64,000 nucleotides of DNA, taken from Sparassis latifolia (Eukaryota; Basidiomycota; Agaricomycetes; Polyporales; Sparassidaceae). How positions within the stretch are numbered: position 1 is the stretch's first letter; every line of letters starts with the position of its first letter. Below are positions 10,999-23,600 of the stretch, piece by piece. The DNA lies in the NCBI GenBank assembly GCA_018466975.1, contig CM031561.1:558001-622000 (forward strand), read 5' to 3'. The translations under genes were made by a program, and so were the position numbers. Below the pieces are notes generated by a model, which did not search any database, had not been told where the DNA came from, and saw nothing but the letters and a program-made list of their open reading frames with translations.

Positions 10999-13263
10999 AT
11001 GAGGAGCCACCATACTATCCCGCTTGCCCTCCTTCTCTCTGCCATCGTTTCCAATGCTTTGAGGATCCCCGTGACAGGCGTGCGGAAGACGTCTTCGGAC
11101 CCGCTGCGCAGGAGGAGCCAGAGTGTTTCCGTTTCGCGTCCCGTTGCCGCTGCTGCGAACAGCCCGGATGCTAGTGATGCACTGAATCTGACGTGAGTAT
11201 ACCTCCGAGCAATAGCGCCCAGTCGGCTCACCCGTCCCCGGCATGTTAAGCACCATTCGCGACTTGTTATATTTGGCCAACGTCAGCGAACATTATATAT
11301 GTCTGAGAGCGTGGAGCTAATTTATAGAATGTATACAGATCACTATAGGTAGCATTGGTACGCTTGATGGCTCTTGCGTAGTAAATGGATTTCTCACGCA
11401 GACTGCAGCATATCCCGTTCAATTGGATACTGGATCGTCAGATCTGTGGGTCCATGCTTCTTCAAGTCCTGTACCCGGCGCAACCCCAACGGTAAATGCT
11501 ACGTAGCTATGTTCGTGACGTATTGCTCATCCTGCGTCCTTCCCGCAGACAACTCCGTACAATTTGACTGTATGATGTGATCTATCAGGCTTTAACTCGA
11601 CTTTGACATCTATGCCACCCTAGTATGACATTGGCTGGGCGTCCGGCTATATCTCGTATGCTGCGGTGGAGTTCGCCGGGTACGTCCAATTCAAAAGTGA
11701 TTGTTCTTTTGAGAGCCTCTGACCCATTCCACTCCCTCACACAGGCTCTCCGTTTCTTCCCAAGCCTTCCTCGATGCTTCAGAAGCGTCAAACCCTGCTC
11801 TTTCCTATAATGCCGATGGTATTTTGGGACTAGGCTTCGACTCGCTCTCAAGTATAGACGCCATGGTAAATCGCTCTGACGCGTCCACAGGCCGCACATT
11901 CCTGTACAACGCGTTCGCCAAGTCTCCGAGCGAACCCAACTTTATGGCGTTCTCGTTGCAGAGCGTGGAGGACGCCGACGACGAGATCCAGGGAACATTC
12001 TCGATAGGTACGTCCCGCGTGTCGAATGGCTAAAGTCAGATTTTTGAACGCAGTTGTAGGGGAGTATGAACCGCAATATGCTGCTGTGCAGAACAGCAGT
12101 ACAATCTCTACATGGCCTGTGAGCTCCCCCAGTCGATGGAACGTGCTGCTGGATGCGCTGCTCGTTGGTTCGAACACCGTCTCACTATCTAGCAGCGTAT
12201 CGGACGTACCTTCGGGCAAGGCCGTCATCATGCTTGACAGCGGTACATCGTACACGTACGTCTTTTCCAGTTCTCGTCAACGGTGAGTATGCGGTGCGAA
12301 TGCAGAGATGCACAGGTATGCTCCAACCGCCGTCGTTGACGCGATCTACGGCGGTATCTCTGGTGCGCAGTACGACTTATCTGTTGGGCAATGGATCGTC
12401 CCCTGCACCGAGGAGGTCGACATTGCCCTCCAGTTCGGGTGAGTGCTCCCCCACCTCTTTTGGCACGGGAGCTGACATGCTTGGGTGTTACAGCGACAGT
12501 GTTTATCCTATCAATCCCTTGGATATTACCCCCATTAGCATGTCGGGCTCCTCGACTTGTGTGGGCACTATCATCAACGAGACCATCGCCGTTGGTAACG
12601 ATGCATTGTGGGTCTAAATACCGGCAGTATGGAAATTCTCCTGACCTTTCAAACCTTCCAAATAGTGACTGGCTTATCGGCGTCAATTTACTGCGTTCGT
12701 TCTACTCCGTCTATGACTTTGGCGACTACGATTCCTCGGGAAAGATGGGCGACCCCTACATCAAGCTCCTGCCACTGATCAACCCGGACCAGGCATCCAT
12801 TGACTTCCACCAGGCAAGGGGCGGCTCGCCCGTGAATGTCACCTACAACGCTGCGAACAGCTCGAGCTCCGACTTGTCCGGCGGCTCGACCTCCGTGACG
12901 CTCTCGAACGAGCTCGTAGACACACTCAACAAAGTCGGGAAATACCTGCCCGCCGTCCTCGCCATCATGGCGCTCAATGCGCTCATACTGCTGTTACTCA
13001 TCGTGGCCGCTCTCATATACATGTACACGCGGCGCAACAGGGGCGCGAAGGCGCGCAAGACGCGGGGCAGATTGAGCCCGATGCCCATGAACCCCACCTC
13101 GACATTCGGTGTCCCGACGCGCACCGAGTCGCATATATACCAGCCCGTCTCAATGGCTCTTACTGACGACACATTTGTACCTCCGTCACCCGCCTTCTCG
13201 AAACCAGGGTTTTACAGCGATATGCGAGGCGCGATGGGGGAGAGACCGAAGTCGGTCGCGTAG
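10999..13263 (+). CDS. Membrane-anchored pepsin-like aspartic protease (A1 family)
   Basis: Nine exons (10999-11192, 11353-11491, 11549-11569, 11624-11679, 11745-12007, 12060-12255, 12316-12438, 12494-12607, 12666-13263) sum to 1704 nt, giving 567 aa with consistent phases. The start gives a signal peptide (MRSHHTIPLALLLSAIVSNA). The two catalytic aspartates lie in QLDTGSSDLWV (D90) and VIMLDSGTSYT (D284), and the chain between has the usual A1 elements (SYAAVEFAG, GILGLGF, DWLIGVNLLRSFYSVYDFG). A Ser-rich linker leads to one membrane helix (about 463-487) and a basic cytoplasmic tail of about 80 residues. Such yapsin-like proteases act at the cell surface or in the secretory pathway. Exon 3 is only 21 nt. 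The substrate cannot be read from sequence. Confidence 0.92.
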
Positions 13264-13457
13264 GCGTTGTGGACAATCTTTGTTGTATGTTTGGTTGCCA
13301 TCCTGCTGTTGGGGTGTTTGCAGGGTGGGTTTGATTATAGTAATGGACTACTATTGCTCTCGATTCTGGGTAATAGTCGTGAAGGGTGCCTTGATTGTAT
13401 TTGCACGTCATAACTCTAAACCACGAACGGGTATCTGAGGACCAGCAAACAATCCGG

Positions 13458-15386
13458 TTACATCCCCCTCGAAGCGAAGGCTTGCTCCACAGCACTGTCG
13501 GTTGCAGCAAGACCGCGAGAGCTGCCCAACGGATCCTCTTCAAGATTTGGTGCTCGTCGTAAACCTGTGTTTTGTTTCACTGCTTTCTTCGCTTCAGTCT
13601 TCATATCATACCACCTCTGCTCCTCGGGACTGGGGGAACTGGACATCTCGCTCTTTGGCGCCGTCACTGTGGCATTGACGAGATCCATGACGACGTATGC
13701 CATTTTCGCCGCATAGAAGGCAACAACGGCTGGATCCGTGAAGCTCTCGCTTTCCACCGTCTTTGACAGGAGGTGATCCATGCCAATATGGTCGATGATT
13801 CGCAGACACTGCTGGGCGTTTTCAACGTCCTCCGTCGCCAACGCTGTGCGAGCAATATAGGACATGGCGACCGTGTCGGGCATGATATTCCTCCCCTTAG
13901 ACCGCTTCTCCAAGCGCGGCTTGGAACCAGTAGTAATATCGTGCCTGAAATCCTCCGCGTTGTACCCTGACATCAACTCGAATGTCCTGACGGCCCCGCT
14001 CCAATCACCCCCTCGCCAGCAGGCAATCAACACGAGAGTGAATGTGGACAGCGTTGGTTTCAACATAGCGTCGTTCCTCGTTGCATCCTCCCGCAGCATC
14101 CACTGGAGCGTGGACAGCGCTTGATCGGACTCGGTCATGGAGCCCATCGCGGCAAGACTTGCATACGCCTTGAGGACGCCTTCCATGTGCCTCCGGTCAA
14201 GGATCGGCGCCTCCTTTCCTGCTGCAATCCGGTCGACGAGCTGTGTAAAAAAGTGGATACACAGCCTATATTTTTGCGACTGATGGCAGAGCCACAAGGC
14301 CTTCATGAACATCTGCGGTGTCAGTGGCCTTTGTGGTGCTTCTTCTCCAGGCTTGGTAAGACCCATGTGATCTCGTACGATGTCGAACGCGAATAGTTGG
14401 TCACTGGCCCGACCCAATCCAAGGATTGTGAGCGCGCTATTGATTAGCGGGGAATCAATTTTGAAGCCGGGGTTTTTCCCTGCGACCCTCAACATCCGTC
14501 TCCAGATGAGTTTGGCATCTGCGGCATTTTGAGCGCGTGCATCCAAGCCGTGTTCTGCGGGAGACGTGATAGCCTTCCGCCGTAAGAGTCCTTTGAACAT
14601 GGCGGTGAAAACGAATTGGTTTGGTGCTAGAGGTCCTTGGTCGTCCATGGCGTAATAAACATCGAACATCTTCTGGATCTCCCCAGCTTCCCCGAGGATT
14701 CTCATGTATGCTGCAAGGGGGGCAACACTGAGTTCGGGGTCGTCTGGGTCGTGATCTCTGAGTGTGTGAACACGCTGCAGGTAGTTCTCGAACAATGTGT
14801 GGACATTCTCGAGTTGTTTCGTCTTTTCACTCCAATCCTCAATGGAAGAATACCCTGCAAACATCGTGGTGTATGTCCGCAGCGATGGAATGAAACCACG
14901 GCGTTTCATCTAATATGTTTCGATCAGTAGGGGATACGGGGCAGCAGTAAACAACTGACATACGTCCACATAGAGCTGATACGCTAATTTCCACCTGTTC
15001 GCTCTCATAGCCTCTTGGATGAGAGAATTCCAGACGATTGGATTTAGCGCATCGAGAGGTAGCCGCTGTACCATGGAGACAGCTTCGGCCAGTTTTCCTT
15101 CGTCACATAACGCCCGAATTCTCTTGGACACAGTGTACGGACGTAGCGGATGCTTTACTAGCCCGTTGGTCACATAAGGTGGCCTCGACCGAAACGTGTG
15201 GCGTTCAGAATGTGGCTGTTTGTTGCCATTCTTCACGAGAGCTTTCTCTTGTCGCAGTGAAGGGAACGATGTGTGGGACTGAGGACTGCTATCTGTGGTT
15301 ACAAGCCGAGAAGAGGGTAGGTCTAACCAAACTCGAGGCTTCAAGCGATGTAGGGTAGAAATTGGACTGATGCCATTGCGAATCAT
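13458..15386 (-). CDS. Mitochondrial pentatricopeptide-repeat (PPR) protein
   Basis: Two exons (14964-15386 and 13458-14909) separated by a 54-base GT-AG intron encode 624 aa. I chose ATG 15386, although the frame is open to 15515, because it gives an Arg-rich presequence free of acidic residues for about 20 positions (MIRNGISPISTLHRLKPRVW). Helical-pair repeats follow, for example KRIRALCDEGKLAEAVSMVQ, NSLIQEAMRANRWKLAYQLY, RRGFIPSLRTYTTMFAGYS and APNQFVFTAMFKGLL, spaced as in PPR arrays. PPR proteins bind organellar RNA for processing or translation. The specific transcript is unknown. It is divergent from folylpolyglutamate synthase, with 225 bp between starts. Confidence 0.82.
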
Positions 15387-15611
15387 GACAGTGGATACGA
15401 CGAGGAGTGTGACAAACCTCCAGCGGTGAACCGTCGCGTCTGTCACGCGAATTGCGCAGAGGCGTGACGGCCTGCACGGACTTGTCTTCCGGAACCAGAG
15501 TAGCATGCACCACACTTTCCTTTGATGCGCCCCTTCCCTGTCCTGACTCCCACCCTCCGCTATCTATCTGTATATATACCTCCCCTCTTTCTCTCCCGGA
15601 CTGCAAGGAAA

Positions 15612-17590
15612 ATGTTCTCTACCAGCAGGACTTATACGGATGCCATTGACTGCCTCAATTCTGTTCAATCTAATGCAGCCACTATCGAGGCTCTGCGGGC
15701 TTCCGGAGGTAGAAACAGTGACTTCGCCATGCCGGAGATGATAGAATACCTTGGAAGAATTGGATACACCGCAAGTTCAGTCCTTTCCGCTTCTTGATCT
15801 TATTGTAACGCGCCTGCAGACATCAGACCTCAACAAGCTGAATATAATCCATATCACTGGTACCAAGGGGAAGGGGTCCACAAGCGCCTTCACAGATTCC
15901 ATCCTTCGCCATGCCGTGCCGCACTGGAAGATTGGTAAGCTGAAATGGCAGACAACTCTTCTCCGCACCTAAGATATTGCAGGCTTGTACACTTCTCCGC
16001 ACCTGGTTGCGGTGCGCGAGAGAATAAGAATCAATGGGGAACCAATATCGGAGGAGGACTTTACCAGGGTTTTTTACGAAGTGTGGGACCGGTTAGACTC
16101 CAATGACGTGGTACAGTTGTCTATGCACCTACTCCACCGTGTAGTTGACGCATGTTATAGAGAGCCAATCCGAATACGTCTCCGAAACCCGCGTACTTCC
16201 GTTTCATGACTCTTGTGGCATTTCATGCCTTTCTGTCGCTGAAAGTAAGATGAGCAGTTCGGCGTCGTTGCTGTGCCTGTCTCACGAGTCATTGAGGTGG
16301 ACGCGACAATTCTTGAAGTCGGTGTCGGTGGAAGGTATGACAGCACAAATATCGTTCCCAGACCGGTCGTCACTGGGATTTCCTCACTTGGCTTGGATCA
16401 TACTGCTGTGTTGGGCAAAACGATCGAGGAAATAGCCTGGCAAAAGGGTGGAATCTACAAGGTAGCGCCTCGTTTGCACCAGCTGCTCCACAACTCACAG
16501 CCTTCTGCAGGAGGGCGTACCTGCGTTGACGATGGAGCAACCAGAGGAGGGTATGCAAGTCCTCCAGCAGCAAGCGCGCGATCTCAAGGTCTGATATATC
16601 TGACATGGACCGCCGACTCAATTTCTCATACCCACCTAGGCCTCTGAATTTACCGTCGTGTCATCAACGCCAGGGCTGTCCATCATCAAACTAGGTGCCT
16701 GATATCTTCTACCTGAATTCCGCGTGTCCTGATACACTACTATTTTTCAGGGCTTGCGGGTGCACATCAATATCAGAACGCCAACCTCGCAGTGCACCTC
16801 GCGAAAGTCTTCCTTCGCGAGAAGACATCCACAAAGGTCGAGGCAGGGCTCCCAGAGTCCTTCGTCACCGCGCTCAAAGCCACGAAATGGCCGGGCCGCT
16901 GCCAGACCGTGCCGGACCTCCAGAACACCGACATCACCTGGTTCCTGGACGGCGCGCATACCGTCGAGAGCCTTCAATGCAGCATGCAGTGGTTTGTCAC
17001 TCCCGAGGTGGCGTTGAGTTCCACAGGGTACGTGCTGCCTGTACATACTTGCTGAGTTCCGTGGTGTCTTACGGGCGCGTAGGTTCTCCCTCCGGATTCT
17101 GGTATTCAACTGCACTCATGGCCGGTCGGCCAAATCGCTCTTGAGATCTATCGTGACGAATGTAGCGGCGCAATTGCAGCTGCACGATCGTCAGGACGAC
17201 CCTGGCATGTTCTTCGACCACGTCATCTTCTGTACAAACGTGACGTACGAAGACGGCGGCTTCAAGGGCGGTGCGTTGTGTTTCACATCATATAGCCCCG
17301 GTGAGACATCTGAGACGCCTTTGTCAGATTTGACGGCGGTGTCCATCTCGACGGACGAGCTGCTCCACCTCACGACACAGCACGAACTCGCGTCCGCGTG
17401 GTCCTCACTCGTCCCCACCTACTCTTCCGACCACGTACACGTCCTCCCTTCCATCCAGCATGCAGTGAACCTTGTACGGCATTTGCAGACAGAAACCACC
17501 GCCGCCCACGTGGATGTGCTCGTCGCAGGCAGTTTGCATCTAGTCGGCGGCATGATAGAGGTGGCAGGTCTGTCTTCCGTGGCATTATAG
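15612..17590 (+). CDS. MET7: Folylpolyglutamate synthase
   Basis: This enzyme adds glutamates to folates using ATP, keeping them in cytosol and mitochondria. Ten exons (15612-15770, 15820-15934, 15983-16107, 16161-16244, 16297-16461, 16511-16588, 16640-16694, 16751-17027, 17083-17270, 17328-17590) give 502 aa. Hallmarks are [16 protein letters not shown], the Mur-ligase P-loop [11 protein letters not shown] (residues 64-74), [63 protein letters not shown] (324-331) and the C-terminal [10 protein letters not shown]. Intron 1 is GC-AG. The donor of exon 3 could be three bases later (16110). The last intron (57 nt) is in frame and stop-free, so its removal is inferred from better alignment of GGFKG to DLTAVS. 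Confidence 0.93.
15771..15819 (+). other. GC-AG intron in the folylpolyglutamate synthase gene
   Basis: The 49-nt intron has donor GCAAGT and acceptor CTGCAG. Removing it joins ...GRIGYT to [14 protein letters not shown] in frame. No GT donor nearby gives this join. GC donors normally carry this otherwise perfect consensus. Confidence 0.85.
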
Positions 17591-17720
17591 ACATTAGAGG
17601 GCGGTATTAGATCTAGGACTGCGGCAGCAGCTCATGTAGAATTATGAACTAATGTATTATCAGCCTTCAACAGGCGTAGATCCCGCCAGTTTGACGATAA
17701 TGTAGTAACATGCCTTGCAC

Positions 17721-20365
17721 TCATGGGTGCCTTCTTGTCCGGTTTTTGGTCGCGTCCGCTACGTAGAAATGGATAGCCTGTTTACTTGAAGCATCAGGCG
17801 GTTCAATAGCAGAGCATGCGTGATGATTTACCTGTTTGTCGAGAAAGTTGCGGACCCTGTTTTTCAATCCCACGCCACGACTCGGTAGACCTTGCTTGGT
17901 TGCAAGCTGCATAAATACCTCGAAATTAACAGGCTGTCAAAGGGAAATATTGAGACGTCACAGGAGGTCGATTCAGGACATAGTGGCTTACTTCGTAGCG
18001 TAAGATGCGATGATGCAAGGTGGTGTCTTTCATTATGGCATTTTTTAGTAGTAAATTAAAGTCCGAGTTTGACAGGTCTTGTCCCGGGTTCGCGTCAAGC
18101 TCGCCGTCTGCGTTGTTTTTCTTCTTGGACCGCGGTTTTCTCGCCTTCGGCACCTTGGTGACTAGCGGTCTGTTCTGTTTTTCTCGTGGTGGTGATTGTC
18201 TTTCCCGGTCCCTGTCACCCACATTAAAAGGGAACACGCCAGATACAAGCGAATGTACAGACATGAATACTGAAAGTGGGGAGCCCGGTGACCGCCTTCC
18301 GTCAGCGGTCTGGTCATGCAGTGGTTCATCGGGTATAAAATATAGATGTGCGTCGTGGTCACCATCCTGCCAGGGCCCCTGCTCCCAGTCGGAATAAGGC
18401 TGGTACTCTTGTTCATCCACTTCCTCGACACAGGGCGCTCCCGGCACTCTGCTCTGGCTCTGCACCGGGTTGCTCTTGAGTGGTGAGGTGGAGCGGTGAG
18501 CGCGGCTAGCACGCCGCACACTTGAGTTGGCGGGGTTTGCCACCTGCTGTTATCAGTGTTATCCCACGTAACGTTGTAGGCCGGGTGCTTACGGGCGAGC
18601 AAGACGACTCTGCGTCTGAATGCCAGACGAAGCCGCCTGACGTTGTATCATCATAGACGCGAGTGTACCGTGCAGGCTGGCGGGAAGAGCCGGCGGCGGG
18701 TGCGCGCTGGGACCTGGTGGATGGGGACTTTCGGGCAGCTGGAAGTAGGTCCGAGCGGAAGGATAGCGAGTGCATCGCGTCGCCAGAGCGGTCATGCGTG
18801 CTTTCGGAGTCGATGTCGCATGGCGCCTGTTCCGCGTCCCTAGCAAACTTGCTCGGCCCGAACATTTGACTGGGCAATCCCTGGGTTCTAGTTACCGCAC
18901 CGTCCAGCCCGGTTGCAAGAGCGCGCTTTCCAAACCCTTGAGTGGCCGGCGGCATGTCGTCTTCGACCTCCACGAACTTGCTCGGCGCGAACACTTGGGT
19001 TGGTGGAAACGCCAATCCCGGAACTTGCGCTGCGGACGCGTCTTGGCCACTTGCAAGTCCGCTTGCGCCAAACACCTGAGTGGCCGGAGGCATGCTACGC
19101 GCGCTAGGTTCGTGATGTTGGCGAAGAGCTACCGCGTCGCCAGTGGCAGGAGTAGCGTCCCCGATTAAACGGCGAGCCCTGTCGAGGATCTGGCCGCGCG
19201 TGTCCTGCAAGCTCTGCACGGTGCCCACCACCTGTACGCGGCGCTTCTTTTTCTTGGCGCCGTCCGCTACAAGAACGTCTTCTAGCAGCGTCCGCGCGTT
19301 GTCCTGCTCTTTGGAGCATGCACTCTTACTATTCGTTTGCGCGGTGCCTGGAGGGGGCGCTACCTCGAGTTCCTTGCGGATGAGGATGATGACCGTCTCG
19401 TGCGTCAGCGCGTTCTTCTTCGCGCAGAGCTGGATGTGCTTCATCTTTTGTGGGGCGGTCTTGCGTGCGGTCCAGGAAAGGTCGCAGCAGACACATTTCA
19501 GCAGGCGCGCGAGGTCTGATGCGGGGAAGGCGTCCGAGAGCGAGTGCGCTGCCAGACGCGGGACCTTCTTCGCTGGTGCGCAACGTTCGGTGTCGATGAA
19601 GGACACGCTGCGGGATGAGCTGGCGATGGAGGTGGTCCGACGGACGTCATTGATGGTATAGGCGAACTGTGCGATGTTCATGCGTTTGGTGTTGCAGTCG
19701 GAGTCGGGGTCAGCCTCGGAGTCGGTGGCCGTAGGCTCGCGAGCTGATTTTGATGAGGAGCTGGGGAGAGAGAGCACGCTAAACCTACCATCTTGACTTG
19801 GCTGTTGGGTAGAGGGAGAGGGCATTGGTACGGTCATTTCACGCCAGGGGCTACGATGCGGATCGAGTATCTCTCCAACTGAGGGGAAGAACGTATTGCT
19901 GCTTGCTGTCATGTTGTGTGAGACAGAAGGATAGTAACAACGACAAGGCATACCATTTTGGACGGTGTTGTTACGTGTGTCCACAAGTTGGGGTTCGCGA
20001 TCATTACGTGTGAGAGGTTCTATACGTGTGCCTGCCCTTGCCAGATGAGAATCACATAGACTATCTTCTTCGCTCGGCTACTCACCTATGATCTCGACGA
20101 CTTCATCTGCGGGCGGGACAGCATTGGCCTGGGTGGGACGAAGAGGGAGGGCTTCTGGCTCGCTGGAGTCGGTCAACTCGATGATTTCTGCGTTCACTTT
20201 CGCAGATTGAAGGGGTCGCCTTGTGCGCTTCTTAAGCTCCTTAGCTCGTCGCCTGCGCTCTTCCCTCTCTGGCTCGGAATCTGTGACGATCTCGGAGTCG
20301 CGGTCGTTGGTTGGTTGCGTGGTGTAAAACTGGAGCGCCATCAGGGGTTGGAGACGCGTAGACAT
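17721..20365 (-). CDS. SLX4: SLX4, scaffold of structure-specific DNA endonucleases
   Basis: Six exons (20086-20365, 19954-20031, 18593-19905, 17992-18543, 17832-17933, 17721-17777) give 793 aa. The C-terminus (about 713-781: DFNLLLKNAIMKD, ILRYEPVNFEVFMQLATKQG, VRNFLDKQAIHFY) matches the conserved SLX4 domain that binds the SLX1 nuclease. A zinc finger CVCC...H...C lies at about 257-280, like the ubiquitin-binding fingers of SLX4 proteins. The N-terminus has two SUMO-interaction-like motifs, IIELTDSSE (61-69) and EVVEII (88-93). Residues 391-473 repeat a TQ-F-containing motif. SLX4 acts in the nucleus in Holliday-junction and fork repair. A start at 20341 is an alternative. It is divergent from the karyopherin gene (270 bp). 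Confidence 0.85.
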
Positions 20366-20635
20366 CCGGTAGGGCAGAGTGTCACTCCTTATGGCGCGGA
20401 ACAGGTGTGCTGCGTGAGAGAAGGTCGAGAAGTGGAGGACGCTTTGGAGGACGCGTCTCATTTGATTTGTGAGAGCGTGACACGAAACGAACACGGGCGC
20501 GTGGACGCGTTGTTTGGCTCCATTGTGCCTTCCAGCCACCGTGACCGTACCCTAGCCCTCTTCCTCCCCCCGTACATACTCTCGCTCCAAAAATTATACC
20601 GTCAACATTTTCCAGAATCGTGTCCGCTGCTTCGC

Positions 20636-23600
20636 ATGCGTCGTGCGCCTGTAATTCGCACTACTGAGACCCTCTCTCCCAAGGAGCTATACGATGTCGT
20701 ATGTGCTGCCGCGTCGCAAGACCCCGTCCCGGTGCAGCAGGCCACGACGCGCTTGAAGGAGTTGCTAGAGTTGCCTGGTGCATTTGATGTATTGCACGAG
20801 ATAGCTGCGCAGAAAATTGTCGCATTGCAGGTGCGACAGCAGAGCATCATCCAGTTCAAGAACGCTGCCTTGAGCCGTTGGAGATCTCGAAGGTGACTAT
20901 GTTCGTCATTGAGGAAGAGCGTTATAACTGATGACATATCTCCAACTGATAGGTATCTGAATGATGCACAGAGAATCCATATCAGGACACGATGTCTCTC
21001 CCTCCTGGACGAAGCCGACGAGACAGTAAGATCATATGATCCCCGGTGTGTCGTGTCCACGGTGCAACCCCTGACTTTAATCCACAGATAGCCCAGTGTA
21101 ACGAAATTATCATTGCCAAGATAGCGCGCCATGATTTTCCCAGTGGCTGGTGCGTCTTGCAGTCCTTACCCATCCTAATTCATGCAAACGCTCGATGTAC
21201 TTCAGGCCAACCCTAATATCACAGCTAATGGGTGTCATCAATTCCAACATGGAGTCGCGCTACGTTCGAGGAGAAGCCGGGTCTGAACTACCGCTCCGTC
21301 GCAGCCTGGAGATTCTGAACGCCATCCTTAAAGAATTTACCAGTATAAAGTTGCCAGGCGGTGTGAAAATTACCGGCCAAGTACGCTCTACCCACACTGA
21401 GCGTTTAATAACATGTTTGACCGCCGTTGAACAGCTTGTAGAAGAATTGCGCTCAGTCCTGTTGGCCCATTACTCTTTGATCAGCACGTCGTTCCCCTCA
21501 TCGCTTAACCCTTCCACTATCGCGCTCCCACGTTCAGCAGAGGATCTGCTATTTGCACATCTCGTCCTAAAATGTGTGGTGAAAATCGCAGTGTGGTCTT
21601 GTCACCGCGTAGACCTGCGATACGAGACCGAGAAATGGGAGTCCTGGGCAAGTCGCTCATTCTCCTACCGCGTTCACTCAACAATATTTATTTATACTCA
21701 CACCTCATCCTAAACCCACCAGTTCCGTGAATTCTTCCATTATTCCGCAACGCGCCTGCAAGCACTGTCGGAGTTGCGCATCAACCTGGTGCTGGCTCTG
21801 CAGGCCGTGCCCGCGAACGAGGTAGCGCGGCGCTCGGCCGAGCTGCTCGCCCGGCATGTGACCCTTTTCGGGCGCTTCTTCCAGCGCATACAGAGGCTGT
21901 CCAGCAGCCGGTTCGTCACGCTCCCCGTGTGCGGCGACCTAGTGCTGTACTATTGGAGCAAGGTCGTGCAGGCAGCGAATGGCCCACAGGAGTACATCAG
22001 AGGTACGCACTGTAGTGAGGTAGATTTATTTTGCGTATGTTGATTTGCCCTCGTATTCTCTTTCGTAGATTCTCCGGATGCGGTATTCCCGGTGCGTTTC
22101 CTGGTGCAAGCCATGGTGCTGTTCAAGGACAGCCTGGCACAGTGGGCGCCTGTGCGGAAAGACGGGACTGAGAACGACAGAGGTACGTCGCAAGAATGAA
22201 TGGGCGACTAATTTTCTGACTGCCATGCTGTGCTCAGTCCTATCGAAGAGTTTTGTTGAGGATGCAGTGCGACTGCTCGTCACGAGATACATTCCACTCA
22301 AGCCCTCCGACCTGGAAGACTGGATGGCTGATCCAGAGGAGTGGGTCCGCACTGAGGAGCAGGACAACGAGCAGTGGATCTTCGAACTAAGGGTAGCTCA
22401 AGTTGCTTCTGTCTTCCGTTGCGACGAGCTAAGTTTCCTCCTTGCATTGCGCGTGTAGGCGTGCGGGGAGCGCGTCCTGGTAAGCCTAGCGAATCAGTAT
22501 CGCCAGTACGTCACTCCTCTTCTCGAAGCAACTTTTAAGCAAGTTGTCGGTGTGTATCCTCGGGAACATTGCCATGGTTCGTCTTTCACTGACAATCCCT
22601 CAAGGACAATACAGCATCGACCTCGCAGGCATTTTACAGAAGGAAGCACTCTACTGTGCCATCGGCCGCTGCGCACCCCGCCTCAAGGAGGTCATTCCAT
22701 TCAACGAGTGGCTCTCGCGCACGTTGCTCGCAGAAGCTCGCGAGACAAACGCGAAGTACGTATTCATGTTCGCTCTGTTCCAGCGGTGTAATGAACGGCT
22801 CTGCGCCTGCACAGCTACCCGATACTGAAGCGCCGCATCGCCTGGCTCATCGGGAAATGGATATCGGACATGTGTTCGCCCGCAAACGACCCGAACATCT
22901 GGACGGTCCTCGTGCACCTGCTACAGGACCGTGGACCGGGCACGGACGTCGTCGTGCGCCTGACCGCGGCGATGGCGCTACGCGAATGTGTCGACGTAAG
23001 GCGTCTACTTTGATCTGTGTCCTCTTGAATTTTCATGGAGTGCCCCTGAGCATAGACGATAGAGTTCAACGAGAACGTCTTCGCGCCGTTCTTATCGACG
23101 GCTGTGAACGAGCTCGTGCTGCTCATGGCAGAGATGGACTCGGTGGACAGCAAGCGCCAGGTTGCGAACAGTCTGAACGCTGTGATCGAGCGTGTGGGGA
23201 CGCGGGTATGTTCTGTCTTCGTCGACCTTGACGGTTACTCTTGAGTCTGAACTGACCGGTTGCAGATCATCCCTCTGATTCCCAATGTTGCGGAACCAAT
23301 ACCTCAATTATGTAAGTTGGTGAGCATCGCTCTTGTACGATGTATTCACGTTCGCAAACTCCAGGGACCGCCGCGGAGGGAGATTGGTTGATGAAAGCGT
23401 CGCTGTTGGTCACAGTGACGAAACTTGTCGAGGCTTGTCATTTATCCACCTGAAAAGAGGGTCCTGCATTGTTGACATGACCTGCGTTATTCAGTCCGCG
23501 AAAGAGCATTCGCAGTCTCTGCATGTTCTAGTTGTCGCACTAGTCCGCGAGAGCTTCATGCCGGGTGTATGTTACTCCTCCTCCGTGCGGTCGCCAGCTG

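Noticed and set aside
15386..15515. An upstream start for the PPR protein at 15515
   Set aside because: ATG 15386 gives a convincing mitochondrial presequence; the extra 43 residues do not look like one.
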